Source: Microvelia longipes (Eukaryota; Arthropoda; Insecta; Hemiptera; Veliidae). Taken from it: a stretch of DNA of 64,000 nt. Below the pieces are notes generated by a model. It had not been told where the DNA came from. It saw only the letters and a list, made by a program, of their open reading frames with translations, and made no database searches. A program made the position numbers and the translations under genes. The stretch is taken from positions 49,861,208 to 49,925,207 of the forward strand of contig JACMZG010001914.1 in NCBI GenBank assembly GCA_018340805.1. The letters are read 5' to 3'. Below, one piece after another: positions 1 to 48,000 of this stretch (positions within the stretch are counted from its first letter, which is position 1; every line of letters starts with the position of its first letter).

Positions 1-866
1 CAGGATCTAATGTAAAATTGTCAACAAGCCGTAACGTAGCATTGCATAGACATAGCCTTAGGTAGCATTGTAGACAGGCTCTAATGTAAATTGTCAACAA
101 TTAACGTAGCATTGCACATAGCCTTAGGTAGCATTGTAGACAGGCTCTAATGTAAAATTGTCAACAAGCCGTAACGTAGCATTGCATAGACATAGCCTTA
201 GGTAGCATTGTAGACAGGCTCTAATGTAAAATTGTCAACAAGCCGTAACGTAGCATTGCATAGACATAGCCTTAGGTAGCATTGTAGACAGGCTCTAATA
301 AATTGTCAAACAAGCCGTAACGTAGCATTGCATAGACATAGCCTTAGGTAGCATTGTAGACAGGCTCTAATGTAAAATTGTCAACGCTAATGTAGCATTG
401 CAAAGACATAGCCTTAGGTAGCATTGTAGACAGGCTCTAATGTAAAATTGTCAACAAGCCGTAATGTAGCATTGCAAAGACATAGCCTTAGGTAGTATTG
501 TAGACAGGCTCTAATGTAAAACTGTCAACAAGCCGTAACGTAGCATTGCATAGACATAGCCTTAGGTAGCACTGTAGACAATCCCTAAGAGGACATTGTG
601 GACAGTCCCCAGTGTAAAATTGTGGTCAAGCCCTAGCGTAGCATTATAGACAATCCCTAAGAGGACAATGTGGACAGTCCCCAGTGTAAAATTGTGGTCA
701 AGCCCTAGCGTAGCATTAGACAATCCTAAGAGGACATGTGGACAGTCCCCAGGTGTAAAATTGTGGTCAAGCCCTAGCCTAGCATTGTAGACAATCCCTA
801 AGAGGACAATGTGGACAGTCCTCAGTGTAAAATTGTGGTCAAGCCCTAGCGTAGCATTGTAGACAG
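1..866. repeat. Minisatellite, 72-74-bp unit, two subfamilies
   Basis: 1-570 repeats GTAGACAGGCTCTAATGTAA ... GCCTTAGGTAGCATT; 571-866 switches to GTAGACAATCCCTAAGAGGA ... TCAAGCCCTAGCGTAGCATT with about the same period. The window starts inside the array. Confidence 0.9.
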
Positions 867-1401
867 GCTCTAACGTAAATACAGATTGACTAAGATTGAC
901 TGGTCTTGAGTAGTTTTAAACTTAATACGCGGGGGTTTCCAATTGTTATGTTTGTGAACAATTACCTTACCAACTTGATAAAACTTGAAGGTTACTCAGT
1001 GCAAATTGTTTAGTTGATTCCACATCATTACACTATATGTTTTGCAATACTTTATCATGAAATTCATATTTTTTACTGTAATATTATTTGTTGAGTTTAT
1101 TACTAATTAATTACTATTATTATCAATTGTATCCACATCCTTCTTTATAACGTCGCAACAAGGGATAAAACCAAAAGGTGACAAATTTGAATTTAAAATA
1201 TATATCAAACATGGCTTATCACGTGTCGATTTGTGCTCGTACCTTATAATTAATTATCAATAAAATTATAAAATTGAAAATAGTTTATATTTCAATAAAT
1301 AAATTGTTTTTCTATATCATCGAAAAGGAGGAAGGATTGTATTAAGAAACAATTTGGTTCAGGGTACCTCGAAACTGGCTCAATTTCATGCAAATAAGAC
1401 G
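867..1401. other. 5' flank of the carotenoid oxygenase gene
   Basis: AT-rich and unique; probably holds the promoter and 5' UTR, but no TATA box or initiator could be singled out. Confidence 0.4.
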
Positions 1402-16533
<15,132 letters not shown>

Positions 16534-16607
16534 AAATCACTGACGAAGAATCGCTTTAGTTGATTTATGCTTCTAATCTAATCTAACTATACTGTGTATA
16601 GTTTTTT

Positions 16608-16613
16608 AATAAA
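16608..16613 (+). promoter_or_regulatory. Polyadenylation signal AATAAA of the carotenoid oxygenase gene
   Basis: AATAAA lies 75 bases past the stop codon, a usual distance. A T-rich stretch follows from 16630. Confidence 0.6.
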
Positions 16614-16619
16614 AATATT

Positions 16620-17290
16620 AAAATGGTATCGTTAATTTACTTTTTCCTTAGGTTAGTTGAAAATTTACCACCTTCTATAATGTCAGTCCTCACTCATAGT
16701 TCTAGGTACTGTTCGAATTGGAACAGTCTTGAGCCTTAGCTATGAGCTCAACTCCTATTAACTGTAAGTTTAATACTTAATACGAAGTTTAGTTGAGGCT
16801 GAACCAAGTCAGCTACTCTAGTAAAGTGGCTGTCTTGAAGTTATGTCGGACTTGCAGTTAAACACAGCTATGACACACTGTTTGAACAATTAAACCCTTT
16901 GCTACCACAAAAGCTCTCATGGATACAAATGGGTGTGCACGAAGTACGTTTAACTAGTTTTTATGAACACTTACATCTCGTTGTAGGAGCATTGAATTTA
17001 CATGATTTTCGTTGACATGGTCTTTTGACGTTGGCTCGTTGACAGGGACATTGGAGGTTCATTATTGGGCAACAACTTCAGATGTGCAGAACATCGTGAC
17101 AGACTGTACAGCGTTGAGCCAACATCTGTATGTTCTCCACCCATGAAAATATTATTTTTGGTGAAAACAAAACGTCGGTAACTTTAATTTAATTGTTACC
17201 GCTATCTACAGCCCAAGATTTTGAACTGCTAAATATTAATAAATATCCGATAAGCCTTCGCGTTCATATATAGGGTTTATGATACAACAC
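16620..17290. other. Intergenic, no gene seen
   Basis: Moderate GC with many stops on both strands. A GACGTTGGCTCGTTGACAGG stretch and a diverged inverse about 75 bases on may be another old hairpin. Confidence 0.4.
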
Positions 17291-17294
17291 AAGA

Positions 17295-17435
17295 CTAAAA
17301 TAATTGACAGCGTGGGAAAATAATGCGAGGAAGCCAATGAGGTTAGTCCTGGATGTTAAACCACACCCTCCATTTCAAATCAGGCCAACCTTTTTCGTTC
17401 CTGAACACTATTTTCTACGCTGCCAACTGATTTTA
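17295..17435. mobile_element. Short TIR element, second copy, inverted relative to 9964-10107
   Basis: Shares AATTGACAGCG, the AATGAGGTTAGTCCTGGATG core and the inverted end CGCTGCCAACTGATTTT. It lies between the carotenoid oxygenase and the odorant receptor. Confidence 0.7.
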
Positions 17436-17439
17436 CACG

Positions 17440-17870
17440 TGTATCGTACAGTACTATATTCACTTTTAAATATAGACCTTAGAACCATATCCATTTTTAA
17501 ATAATGAGCTTAGTACCACATCAATTTAAGAATATAGAGCTTAGTACTATATTAATTTAAAAGTATTGGGCTTGTACCATATGCATTTAGAAGTAAAAAG
17601 CTTAGTACCATATTCATTTAAAAATATTGAGCTTTGTACCATATCAATGTAGAAGAAAAAAGCTTAGTACCATATTCATTTAAAAGTATAGAGATCAGTA
17701 CCATATCAATATAGAAATATTGAGCTTAGCACCATATTCATTAAGAAATACAGATCTTAGTTCCAATTCCTTAGCTTAATAACATATTCATTAAAAAAAC
17801 CTTGTAGACCTTAGTTTCAAATACGTATATAGAGGTTAATAACATACTTATTAATGCTTAGTATCAAATT
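17440..17870. repeat. Degenerate minisatellite, ~43-bp unit
   Basis: About 10 diverged copies of AGTACCATATTCATTTAAAA then a GAGCTT stretch. Older than the other arrays. Confidence 0.75.
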
Positions 17871-17877
17871 CCAGTAC

Positions 17878-18379
17878 AAGGCGCGGTCAAAAATCCACGG
17901 CCTTCTAGAACATTGGATCACCAACAAACTTTTTTATAACTTTTTTTTTCAAAATTTTCAGTAATTAGCCGGATTCGTGATAAATGAAGCCTATTTTCGT
18001 AATCTGCACGCTCTTTTGGTTAATCTCAAAGAGTATTTTACATTCACTCAACGATTTATTTTTAATCTAACTTGGTACATACATAACTACTGTTAGACGT
18101 CAATGTTATCTACCTGATTTGTGTTATATTTTGACATGTCATATTTGTTAACATTGACGTCTAACAGTAGTTATGTATGTACCAAGTTAGATTAAAAATA
18201 AATCGTTGAGTGAATGTAAATACTCTTTGAGATTAACCAAAAGAGCGTGCAGATTACGGAAATAGGCTTCATTTATCACAAATCCGGCTAATTACTAAAA
18301 ATTTCGAAAATAAAAGTTATAAAAAAAGTTTGTTGGTGATCCAATGTTCTAGAAGGCCGTGGATATTCGACCGCGCCTT
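17878..18379. mobile_element. Foldback MITE, AAGGCGCGGTC termini, ~500 bp
   Basis: Near-perfect palindrome: AAGGCGCGGTC, then CCACGGCCTTCTAGAACATT, ... and the complement ending GACCGCGCCTT. The centre has ACTGTTAGACGTCAATGTTA and its complement about 50 bases apart. Complete copy of the family also seen at 12.8-14.1 kb. Confidence 0.8.
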
Positions 18380-18384
18380 ATAGG

Positions 18385-19487
18385 ACTTAATTTTATATCA
18401 ATATGAAGAGTTTACTTCCATGACCACTCTCAGCTTTTTCGATATCTTATTATTTTAAGAAAAGAGATACTTTTGGAGCGTTGAAAAAATGCACGCTACA
18501 TTTATAGTTGTGAAATTTTTATAATATGAAACTACACTCAAAGTTAACATTATTAAAACTTTTTATTCTACAAACATGTATTCTTAATCACACACGACTA
18601 GGAAAAGCCTTCTAAAGACAAACAACTTCAAGACTACTTGCATATTTTACAATTCATTGAAAATATCAAAAAATTTCCCAATAGTAACTTTCTTAAAGTT
18701 AATTCTTAGAGAAAAACATATTTAACTTTCTATTATGACTTTTTGATGAAAGATATAATTATAAAACTTGATATATTATCTTATTCGAATTTTAACCCTA
18801 TATCCACAAGATTTTCCTTTAGTTTTCTGAAATGTTTACAAAATGCATAATAAAATCAAACATAGTTTTCTTCGATATAACATAGTTATAAAACTTTCCG
18901 TCATTTCGCAAATTACAAAAAGTTTGTTCAGCGTTTAACCATTAATTTTGCTTTTTAGTGAACTATTAGTTTTGCTTTGCATAGTCACTGCGAACTTAAT
19001 ATTCGGTTTCTTAATAAGAAAGTTATTTTTATATAATCGAGTGGTTACTGTAATAAAAATATAGTTTATGCGTTTTAATTTCGTGTTTTAGAACTTGGGA
19101 GTATTGAAATCGTCTTCATTTTGAATAAGTTTAATAGTTGTGGATTGAATTCGAAATAGTTTAAGAATTAGCTACCGACTATACTTGCTGTGGGATATGA
19201 ATTCCTCCAGACCGATTTCGGCTTAACGGTATCATCTGAGGGTGAGGCAAAACTCGACTTTTCAACTAATAAAGTTATATCAGTAAATAACTTCTAGTTT
19301 CAACCAGCAGGACGATCCTCTGAACATAGGTAAATTAAGTAATTGAGAGCAAGTGATGAACCTCCTGCTGATAATTAAATTAAGCTGAAACTGGTCCAGA
19401 GATATCTATATCCAACATCAAGTATCGACGGTAGCTGATTATTCAATTGCTTCTTTAAGTTGGGGTAAATATAACAACCTTGATAAA
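18385..19487. other. 5' flank of the odorant receptor
   Basis: AT-rich, unique, no repeat family recognised. Expected to hold the Or promoter; no core element can be assigned. Confidence 0.4.
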
Positions 19488-40924
<21,437 letters not shown>

Positions 40925-41034
40925 TTATCAAATTTACTTATTAATCTATATATATGGTATGGTCTTGGTATTGGTATTGATTTATTAAATTAATAATATT
41001 TTAAAGATATTTTTAATGTATCCTATTTATTACA

Positions 41035-41255
41035 TTATGCATACATAAAAACACATCTTTACTATGCATACATAAGAACACATCTTTACTATGCATACAT
41101 AAGAACACATCTTTACTATGCATACATAAAAACACATCTTTATTATGCATACATAAAAAACACATCACATATACATAAAAAACACATTATGCATACATAA
41201 AAACACATCTTTACTATGCATACATAAAAACACATCTTTATTATGTATAAAAATA
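41035..41255. repeat. Minisatellite, 27-bp unit, in the Or/Gr convergent gap
   Basis: About 8 copies of TATGCATACATAAAAACACA then TCTTTAC. Begins 110 bases past the Or stop. Confidence 0.88.
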
Positions 41256-41869
41256 CGCCTTTATTTGCTGGTTAGCCAACACTTAAGCTATCTTCTAATA
41301 AAGTTTCATCAGTAGTGCTAGTTGTTCCACAACCTCTACTCTTAATGAACAAGACGAAGCGCACTGAAGATAAGAAAGTGAGTAGGACAGGGTTCACGTA
41401 AGGAACACAGGTACACACGTGTGTACCTGAGTCAGGCCCGTGACCCTAATGTATCAGAGATTTATTAAATAAATTTAATAAATAAATATAATTAATAAAT
41501 AATCCTTTATTTCACATAATATACATTTCTGTAAATTGTTAAAAGTCAAAATTTATTTGTTACCATTGAAATTTATGGATTGAAATTCTTTCACACTGTA
41601 CAAGGGATTTTTTAAAAGATTAATTTTTACTAATTTTTCAAATCTTTTCATCATATAGAAAATACTTTTTCTTACCAAAATTAGTTAATTTGACCTACTT
41701 TTTGAAAATTTTACTAACTCAGCAAATGGGGTTAATGACGTCATAATAATATAAAACCTGCTAGTACCTCATTGTAACCACAACGGTTGATAACTTACTT
41801 CTTTGATTAAAATATAAATTACCACGAAAAATTGATATAAAAAAATTACAAATAACCATTAATCACCAC
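41256..41869. other. Gap between convergent Or and Gr genes
   Basis: Contains ACACAGGTACACACGTGTGTACCTG, a palindrome at about 41408. No gene seen. Confidence 0.45.
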
Positions 41870-41875
41870 TTTATT
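41870..41875 (-). promoter_or_regulatory. Polyadenylation signal AATAAA of the gustatory receptor gene
   Basis: Reads TTTATT on the plus strand, 30 bases past the TGA of the last Gr exon. It would serve every transcript ending in the shared 3' exons. Confidence 0.55.
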
Positions 41876-41904
41876 AATAGTTTAAAATAGAGCAAATATA
41901 TAAT

Positions 41905-42009
41905 TCAATTTGAAGGCATCGCTGATGTAATTGTTGTTATGTTGGTACAATCACATCCACCTGTCTGTTGCATTAATATCACAGTATATGTAACTGAAGC
42001 TGCCACTAT
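41905..42009 (-). CDS. Gustatory receptor exon 4 (terminal)
   Basis: Starts after CATTTTTCAG, 34 codons then TGA. Encodes IVAASVTYTVILMQQTGG and a short polar tail. Position and length fit the usual last Gr exon. Confidence 0.82.
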   Translation of the reverse strand: MVAASVTYTVILMQQTGGCDCTNITTITSAMPSN

Positions 42010-45000
42010 CTGAAAAATGATTACATTTAATTTTTTATGAAATCAGTTAATGCTGTTTCGATGTTTAATTGAGCCAAACATATTGGGCATTCATAAGATC
42101 AGTTTATAAGAATCTTTTGTTTTTTGCGCATTTCCTTTAAAAACATTTTAGACACTCATAACCTCAGTTTATGCCAACCTTTAAACATTTTAGCCTACGA
42201 AGAAATAACAGACCTTCGGCCGCTTCGCAGCTCCCGCGCCTCTTTGTGGCCACATGGTTATTGTTTTATATCAGTTGTCATACTGCCACGATATAAGCGA
42301 ATTTTCAAATGTATTTGTCAAATCAAGAAGGCCTTCGGCCTCTTGGCCGCTACACAGCGTCGTGGACCTCAAGCCTTTCGGTGGCCGCTTCGTAGCCACG
42401 AGGTTGTTGTACTTCATATTACTTGTTTGTATAAGTGGCATGCTGCTACGATATAAGCGAATTTTCAAATGTATTTATAAAAAAATGTGATTTATTTACA
42501 TTATGTTACATATGTCAATCAATAACACCAGAAATAATATAGATAATAAATTGTGGCTTTGTATTTTTGTTAACTATACATAGGTTTACATGTGTATAAC
42601 ATTTTTACTCGAACTAAACACTCGACCACGAAAAGATTTGTGATTTTTTGAATTGTTTGTGAGGTCATTTTTGTGGGTTAATGACGTCACAAATATTTTA
42701 TAAACAATAGGATTCTGGACATTAACAAGGTTAATTTTCGTTCCAACATATGTTTACAATTTAGATAAAAACGGATACAAGTTATTTAATAAAAATGTAA
42801 CTAACACTGATAAGATGAAACATGATAAATATGTTGGTCTTATATGTGACAGCATGCGGACCGAAACTTAGACCGATTGACACATTTTTCGTGTTTAATG
42901 ACTTTTAGAAAATTTCGCGGTGTCATTATCGCAAGTTAACGATGTCATATTTTTTTTCAGATATTACAAATAGACCTAAAGAGAAATTTCTGTGCCTAAA
43001 TTTACCTCTCTAGAATGAATACACAAGGAGATACGATTATAACATACACAAATACACAACCACATGCACACATCTTTATGAAAATCACTTAGGACGGTGG
43101 CTGCAAAACCTTTTTAGAGGGGTAATTTGTGGGTTAAGCTGGTTTCTTGGCCACTGCCTTATCATGCGTCTGACCGGATAATCTGGAAAGGTTTCAGAGG
43201 AAAGGTGTTGTACCAATGATTTTGAATAAAGGGAACGACGCACTAAGTCGATTTGCCATACAAAAAAGTGACCCCTCGGAAACCAAAAAATAAAGAGAAT
43301 TCAACACGAAACACACGTCAAAAGTCAACTGCACATGCTTGGTACAAACTCCGCGTGCTTACCATTTTTATAACAGTGCTGGTCTTAAATTTTAGAGGCA
43401 AACTTACCTCTCAATGGTTTCCCATTCCTTGAGAAGGTTATAACAAAACACGCTTAAATTATCACTCACTGAAGTGGCAAAGTATAGTCCAAAATTTAAA
43501 ATTAAATAAGCACAAACGACTTGACAAGCACCACAAATGTAACAATCACGAGAAGCACAGAAGTAAGTTGAGAAGCAAACTCGACAACCTTGCTACATAA
43601 CCTGTGTTTGGTGCCTTTTTTCATTATAACCAAGGGGAAGGTAAGTTTGCTCCTATTTCTCTATCTCATACAACTTCCATGGGGTCAGAAAAGTTCCTTA
43701 ATGCATCATCCCCTTTATTCAAGATCCTTGTACAGTACTAAAGGATTAGGATGATCTTTTAAGGATTCATTGAATTTTAGATAGCGTATATAATCATGAC
43801 CTTACAGACTGTAGTAAGGAATAATTGATGCAGAACAGCCCGCATGCTGTTAGCTTCATCTCGTACCTCATCTTAACATGCAGCGTCATCCTGTCCTGCA
43901 ATATCCATTAAATTTATTCATTCATTATAATTTTAATTAGAGAGTGGTAAATTGTAATTGTAATTAGGGAGAGGTAAATTTTAATTGTAATTAGGGAGAG
44001 GTAATTTGTAATTGTAATTAGTAGAGGTAAATTGTAATTGTAATAGGTAGAGGTAAATTGTAATCGTAATTAGGGAGAGGTAATTGTAATTGTAATTAGG
44101 AGAGGTAATTGTAGTCGTAATTAGGGAGAGGTAAATTGTAATTGTAATTAGGGAGAGGTAAATTGTAATTGTAATTAGGTAGATTGTAATTGTAATTAGT
44201 AGAGGTAAATTGTAATTGTAATTAGGGAGAGGTAAATTGTAATTGTAATTAGGTAGAGGTAATTGTAGAATTAGGGAGAGGTAAATTGTAATTGTAATTA
44301 GGGAGAGGTAAATTGTAATTGTAATTAGGTAGAGGTAAATTGTAATTGTAATTAGGTAGAGGTAAATTGTAATTGTAATTAGGGAGGTAAATTGTATTGT
44401 AATTAGGTAGAGGTAAATTGTAGTCGTAATTAGGGAGAGGTAATTGTAATTGTAATTAAATTGTAATTGTAATTAGGGAGAGGTAAATTGTAATTGTAAT
44501 TAGGTAGAGGTAAATTGTAATTGTAATTAGGGAGAGGTAAATTGTAATTGTAATTAGGTAAGGCATATTGCATTACCAACCCTGTGGAGTCATTTTTGCT
44601 AATTCTATTGGTTAAATGATAGCTCTCTTCCTTATGTGCTCAAGTAAAGGCATCTTGTCACTGGAGAGCCCTGAATTAACAAAGAGACTAATACTTAGAG
44701 GAAGGACTTCACCAAACACTGTAATAAGAGGTCTGGAAGAGGGACAGTTTCCATTGGGTGTCATTACGGTACTTACTCCTACAAAAACAAGAAGGATAAT
44801 AAAACATAAACCCCGTTTAGGTTTTATTATCTCTGTAATAGTCTCCCTAGAAGGAGACTAGAGACCTCTCACCTCTCTACAACTCTTATTGGAGGGGTAC
44901 CTTACGAACGGCGAGCATTTTTCAGTGGCGTCACATTAAACCACTTTATACAACATAGATAATTAAAGAATATATGCAAAAGATTATAATAACAACTAAT

Positions 45001-48000
45001 TTTAAATTCATTTTAATATTTTTTCGACAAAATAGTGAATAAATATTGTAATATTTACGAAAGACATTATTATGAAAAATTAAATAATGACGTCACCAAT
45101 GTACAGCAATGGGACCAAACTACCCAATAGTTCAAAAGCCAAGCCTAAAAGTGCGACCCGTTTTGTATTACTTCTAACCGCATTTTTCTGAAAATATAAT
45201 TTAAATTATGAAGGAAAAGCATAGTCTGCCTATCCAGAGTGGAGCTTTAAAAAATATACTAATCTTGTTTTTCAAACGACATTTTATCAGATAGCTTCAT
45301 TGGGCATTTTATCAGCTCTAAAAATGTTTTATTTATTTTTTGCACACGACCCACGGGGAACCACTCATTTCAAAAAAATTGAAATTAGTGCGATTTTATA
45401 AAATTTTGAGCATGCGCAATCATATGAAGGGCTCCGCTTTGGAATGGCACACTATGTTTTTAATCATAATTTAAGGTGAATTTTCAGAAAAACTAGGATC
45501 GAAGTAGTACAAAATGATTCACATTTTTTTAAGTCCGGCTTTTGAACAATACTATACAAGAAATGATAAGAGCTGTTGTATCCTCCCTCCAAGTATTAGT
45601 CTGGTTGTAAATTAGACATACTATAAGTCAAAACTTATCAGAACTATTATAAGCCATACTGCAAGGTTAAGCTTTCATGCTTTTAAAACCAAAAGCAGAC
45701 GCATATTTTTAGTTTTCCTATATACCTGCATATACCTATATGCATTGTATATATAGGTATATGCAGGTATATAGCAGAAGTATTGTGTTTCTAGTATCCT
45801 AGTTTACTCTTGAGTTTTCCGTATAAAGCGTTTTTAAGATCTTGTGAGTAGTTTTTATCTTTCTGGTTATATTTTAGTTGAAATGGGGCACGAGTGCGTA
45901 TCCCCATGTATTGTAAATAAGTATAATACGTTTTATTACAAGTCTCCTAGTATCTAGTAATATAGGGGGGGGGGGGGGGGGAGTGGTAGTAACTACCAGG
46001 TAAGTAGGCCACGTTGTTGGGCCCTTTTTGCTAACTCCCTAAGATAGTGTTCTATTTCTTTTAATTTCAAGTGTAGGTATATTTTATCTAATCTAGACAG
46101 AAGTGCCGTGGATTTCTATGGTTCCTCTCATGCTTTTTCAAGCAATCATACATATTTTCACTGACTCATTTAGTCTAGTGAAAACTAGGAATAACACGTG
46201 CCCTCGCTGTTAAATCAAACATCCATACACTTTAAACTACCAGGCAGACACACTAGTAATATAATAAATCTACTATGAGGGTCTTAAATTTTGCCTATAC
46301 CCAGTTTCATTTAGGGTAAGGGATCTTTAACGAGTACCTGACAACGCACAGGCTCGAGACCACCGGCTTTACGTCCTTTCTGAAGGACGTGGTTCGCAGA
46401 ATATTTTTATATTCTGATATTTCTATATTTTATATCATAATATTTTTTATCCCTCTCATAAAAATCCCAGAGGTCCGTGCTGGGATTGAACCCATGACTA
46501 AATAAACTCGGAAGTTTAATGTCCATTCATTCTGTGTATTGGCTACACTACACCACGGGTGACTCCCTGCTAGTATCTAACTTCTGATATAACCAAAACC
46601 GGAAAAGTTTTGTTAGGTTTTTAATGTTAGACATTATTGAGCGTGTTCAGTAATGGGGATCGATAGAAATAAAACAGACGATTTTATTGAGTGAGGACGA
46701 GTAAAGCGAGTTAGAAGTAGAGAGGATGACCGTAGCGAAGTCGACATAGAGAGGAAATGTTCCACAATACCCTGCAAGGGAATTTTTGAGAGAGTTACAA
46801 AAGTTGCAAGCTCATATGTCACTCACATTATTAATAAAGCCGTACAAGTCATCGTATAAAATCATCCTGTAGATAGTTTTTGTGAATAATTTTCCCTGAA
46901 ACAAAAGAAAAATTGACTCAGTATTTAATCATTTAACGTTACTAAATTTTTGTTAATCTTTTTGTGGCAGGTTGAGTAAAGATATTATCGTCACTGAGTG
47001 TTCATCCTCAACAGGAAATAATACTGTGAAGTGCGATATTGAAATATGCATTTATCAAAAGATAGAGGTTTACGGACCATGAGTAGTAAATTTTTATGTT
47101 CTTAGGCCCGTATTCAAAGACATTTTTCAAACATTTTCCTTATCTAAACCTAACAATTTCCTCAAGGAGCCCTTAAGAAAAATATTAGGTTTACAGTTTA
47201 GATAAGAAAAATTTTGGGTCTTCTAAAGAAAGCCTTGGAGCCCTTTAGAAAAATAGGTTAGGTAAGGCTTAGGTAAGGAAAATGTCTTTGAATACGGGCC
47301 AGAGTCGTCAGTCAATTCTGATATTGACACAATATAATTGTGCAAGAGACACCTAGGAAATGTAACAAGCGAAATTAATTTTGCTTGTTTTTTTTTAATT
47401 TAAACTATTTATGTTTTGCAAAACTCGGTAGTATCAAAATGATATATGTTTTGCTTGCCAAGCATGATGGCGGTAAGAGAGCACCGCTCGTCTCTGGTAA
47501 GTACTTCACATTATATTCTTCGGAATTGATTGAAGGTCAGAGTGAGTTCAGGCTCTGTCGGCGCCCTGATGAGTTAGACGTAACGAAACAGAGTAGGACA
47601 TGACATTATGTCGAGCCATCAATGATGACAAATGTCGAATGATGGAACAGTTACCAGATGTAGCATTGCATTTTGCTTGTTACATTTCCTAGGTGTCTCT
47701 CGCACAATTATATTGTGTCAACTATTCATGATTTGCAAAACTCGGTAGTATCAGGCGATAAAATTGTTGATATTATAGCTATTACTAAGACTTAGTTTAA
47801 CGACTAATGCGTTAATTCTGTTTATTTCCCACTACGGTTCGAAGTGGAATAAAATTATTGACTTTATTAGAGTTCGACTGAAAAAGGAGGCGGGTTTTCA
47901 TTGGCGATTGCATCGGCTTACAGCTACATAAGATGTTCTGATCTCGAAGTATTACTTAAAAGTTTTGGGCTGGAGATTCGACTACTTGGATACAAACCAC

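Noticed and set aside
42124..42490. Frames of 65-110 codons on both strands
   Set aside because: They arise from a GC-rich 150-bp tandem duplicate; overlapping frames on both strands and no family resemblance.
43931..44565. CRISPR-like regular array
   Set aside because: Head-to-tail minisatellite without unique spacers, in a eukaryotic intron. The same applies to every other array in the window.
44616..44861. 81-codon frame in Gr intron 2
   Set aside because: No recognisable domain, isolated, and near a small hairpin; no support for coding.
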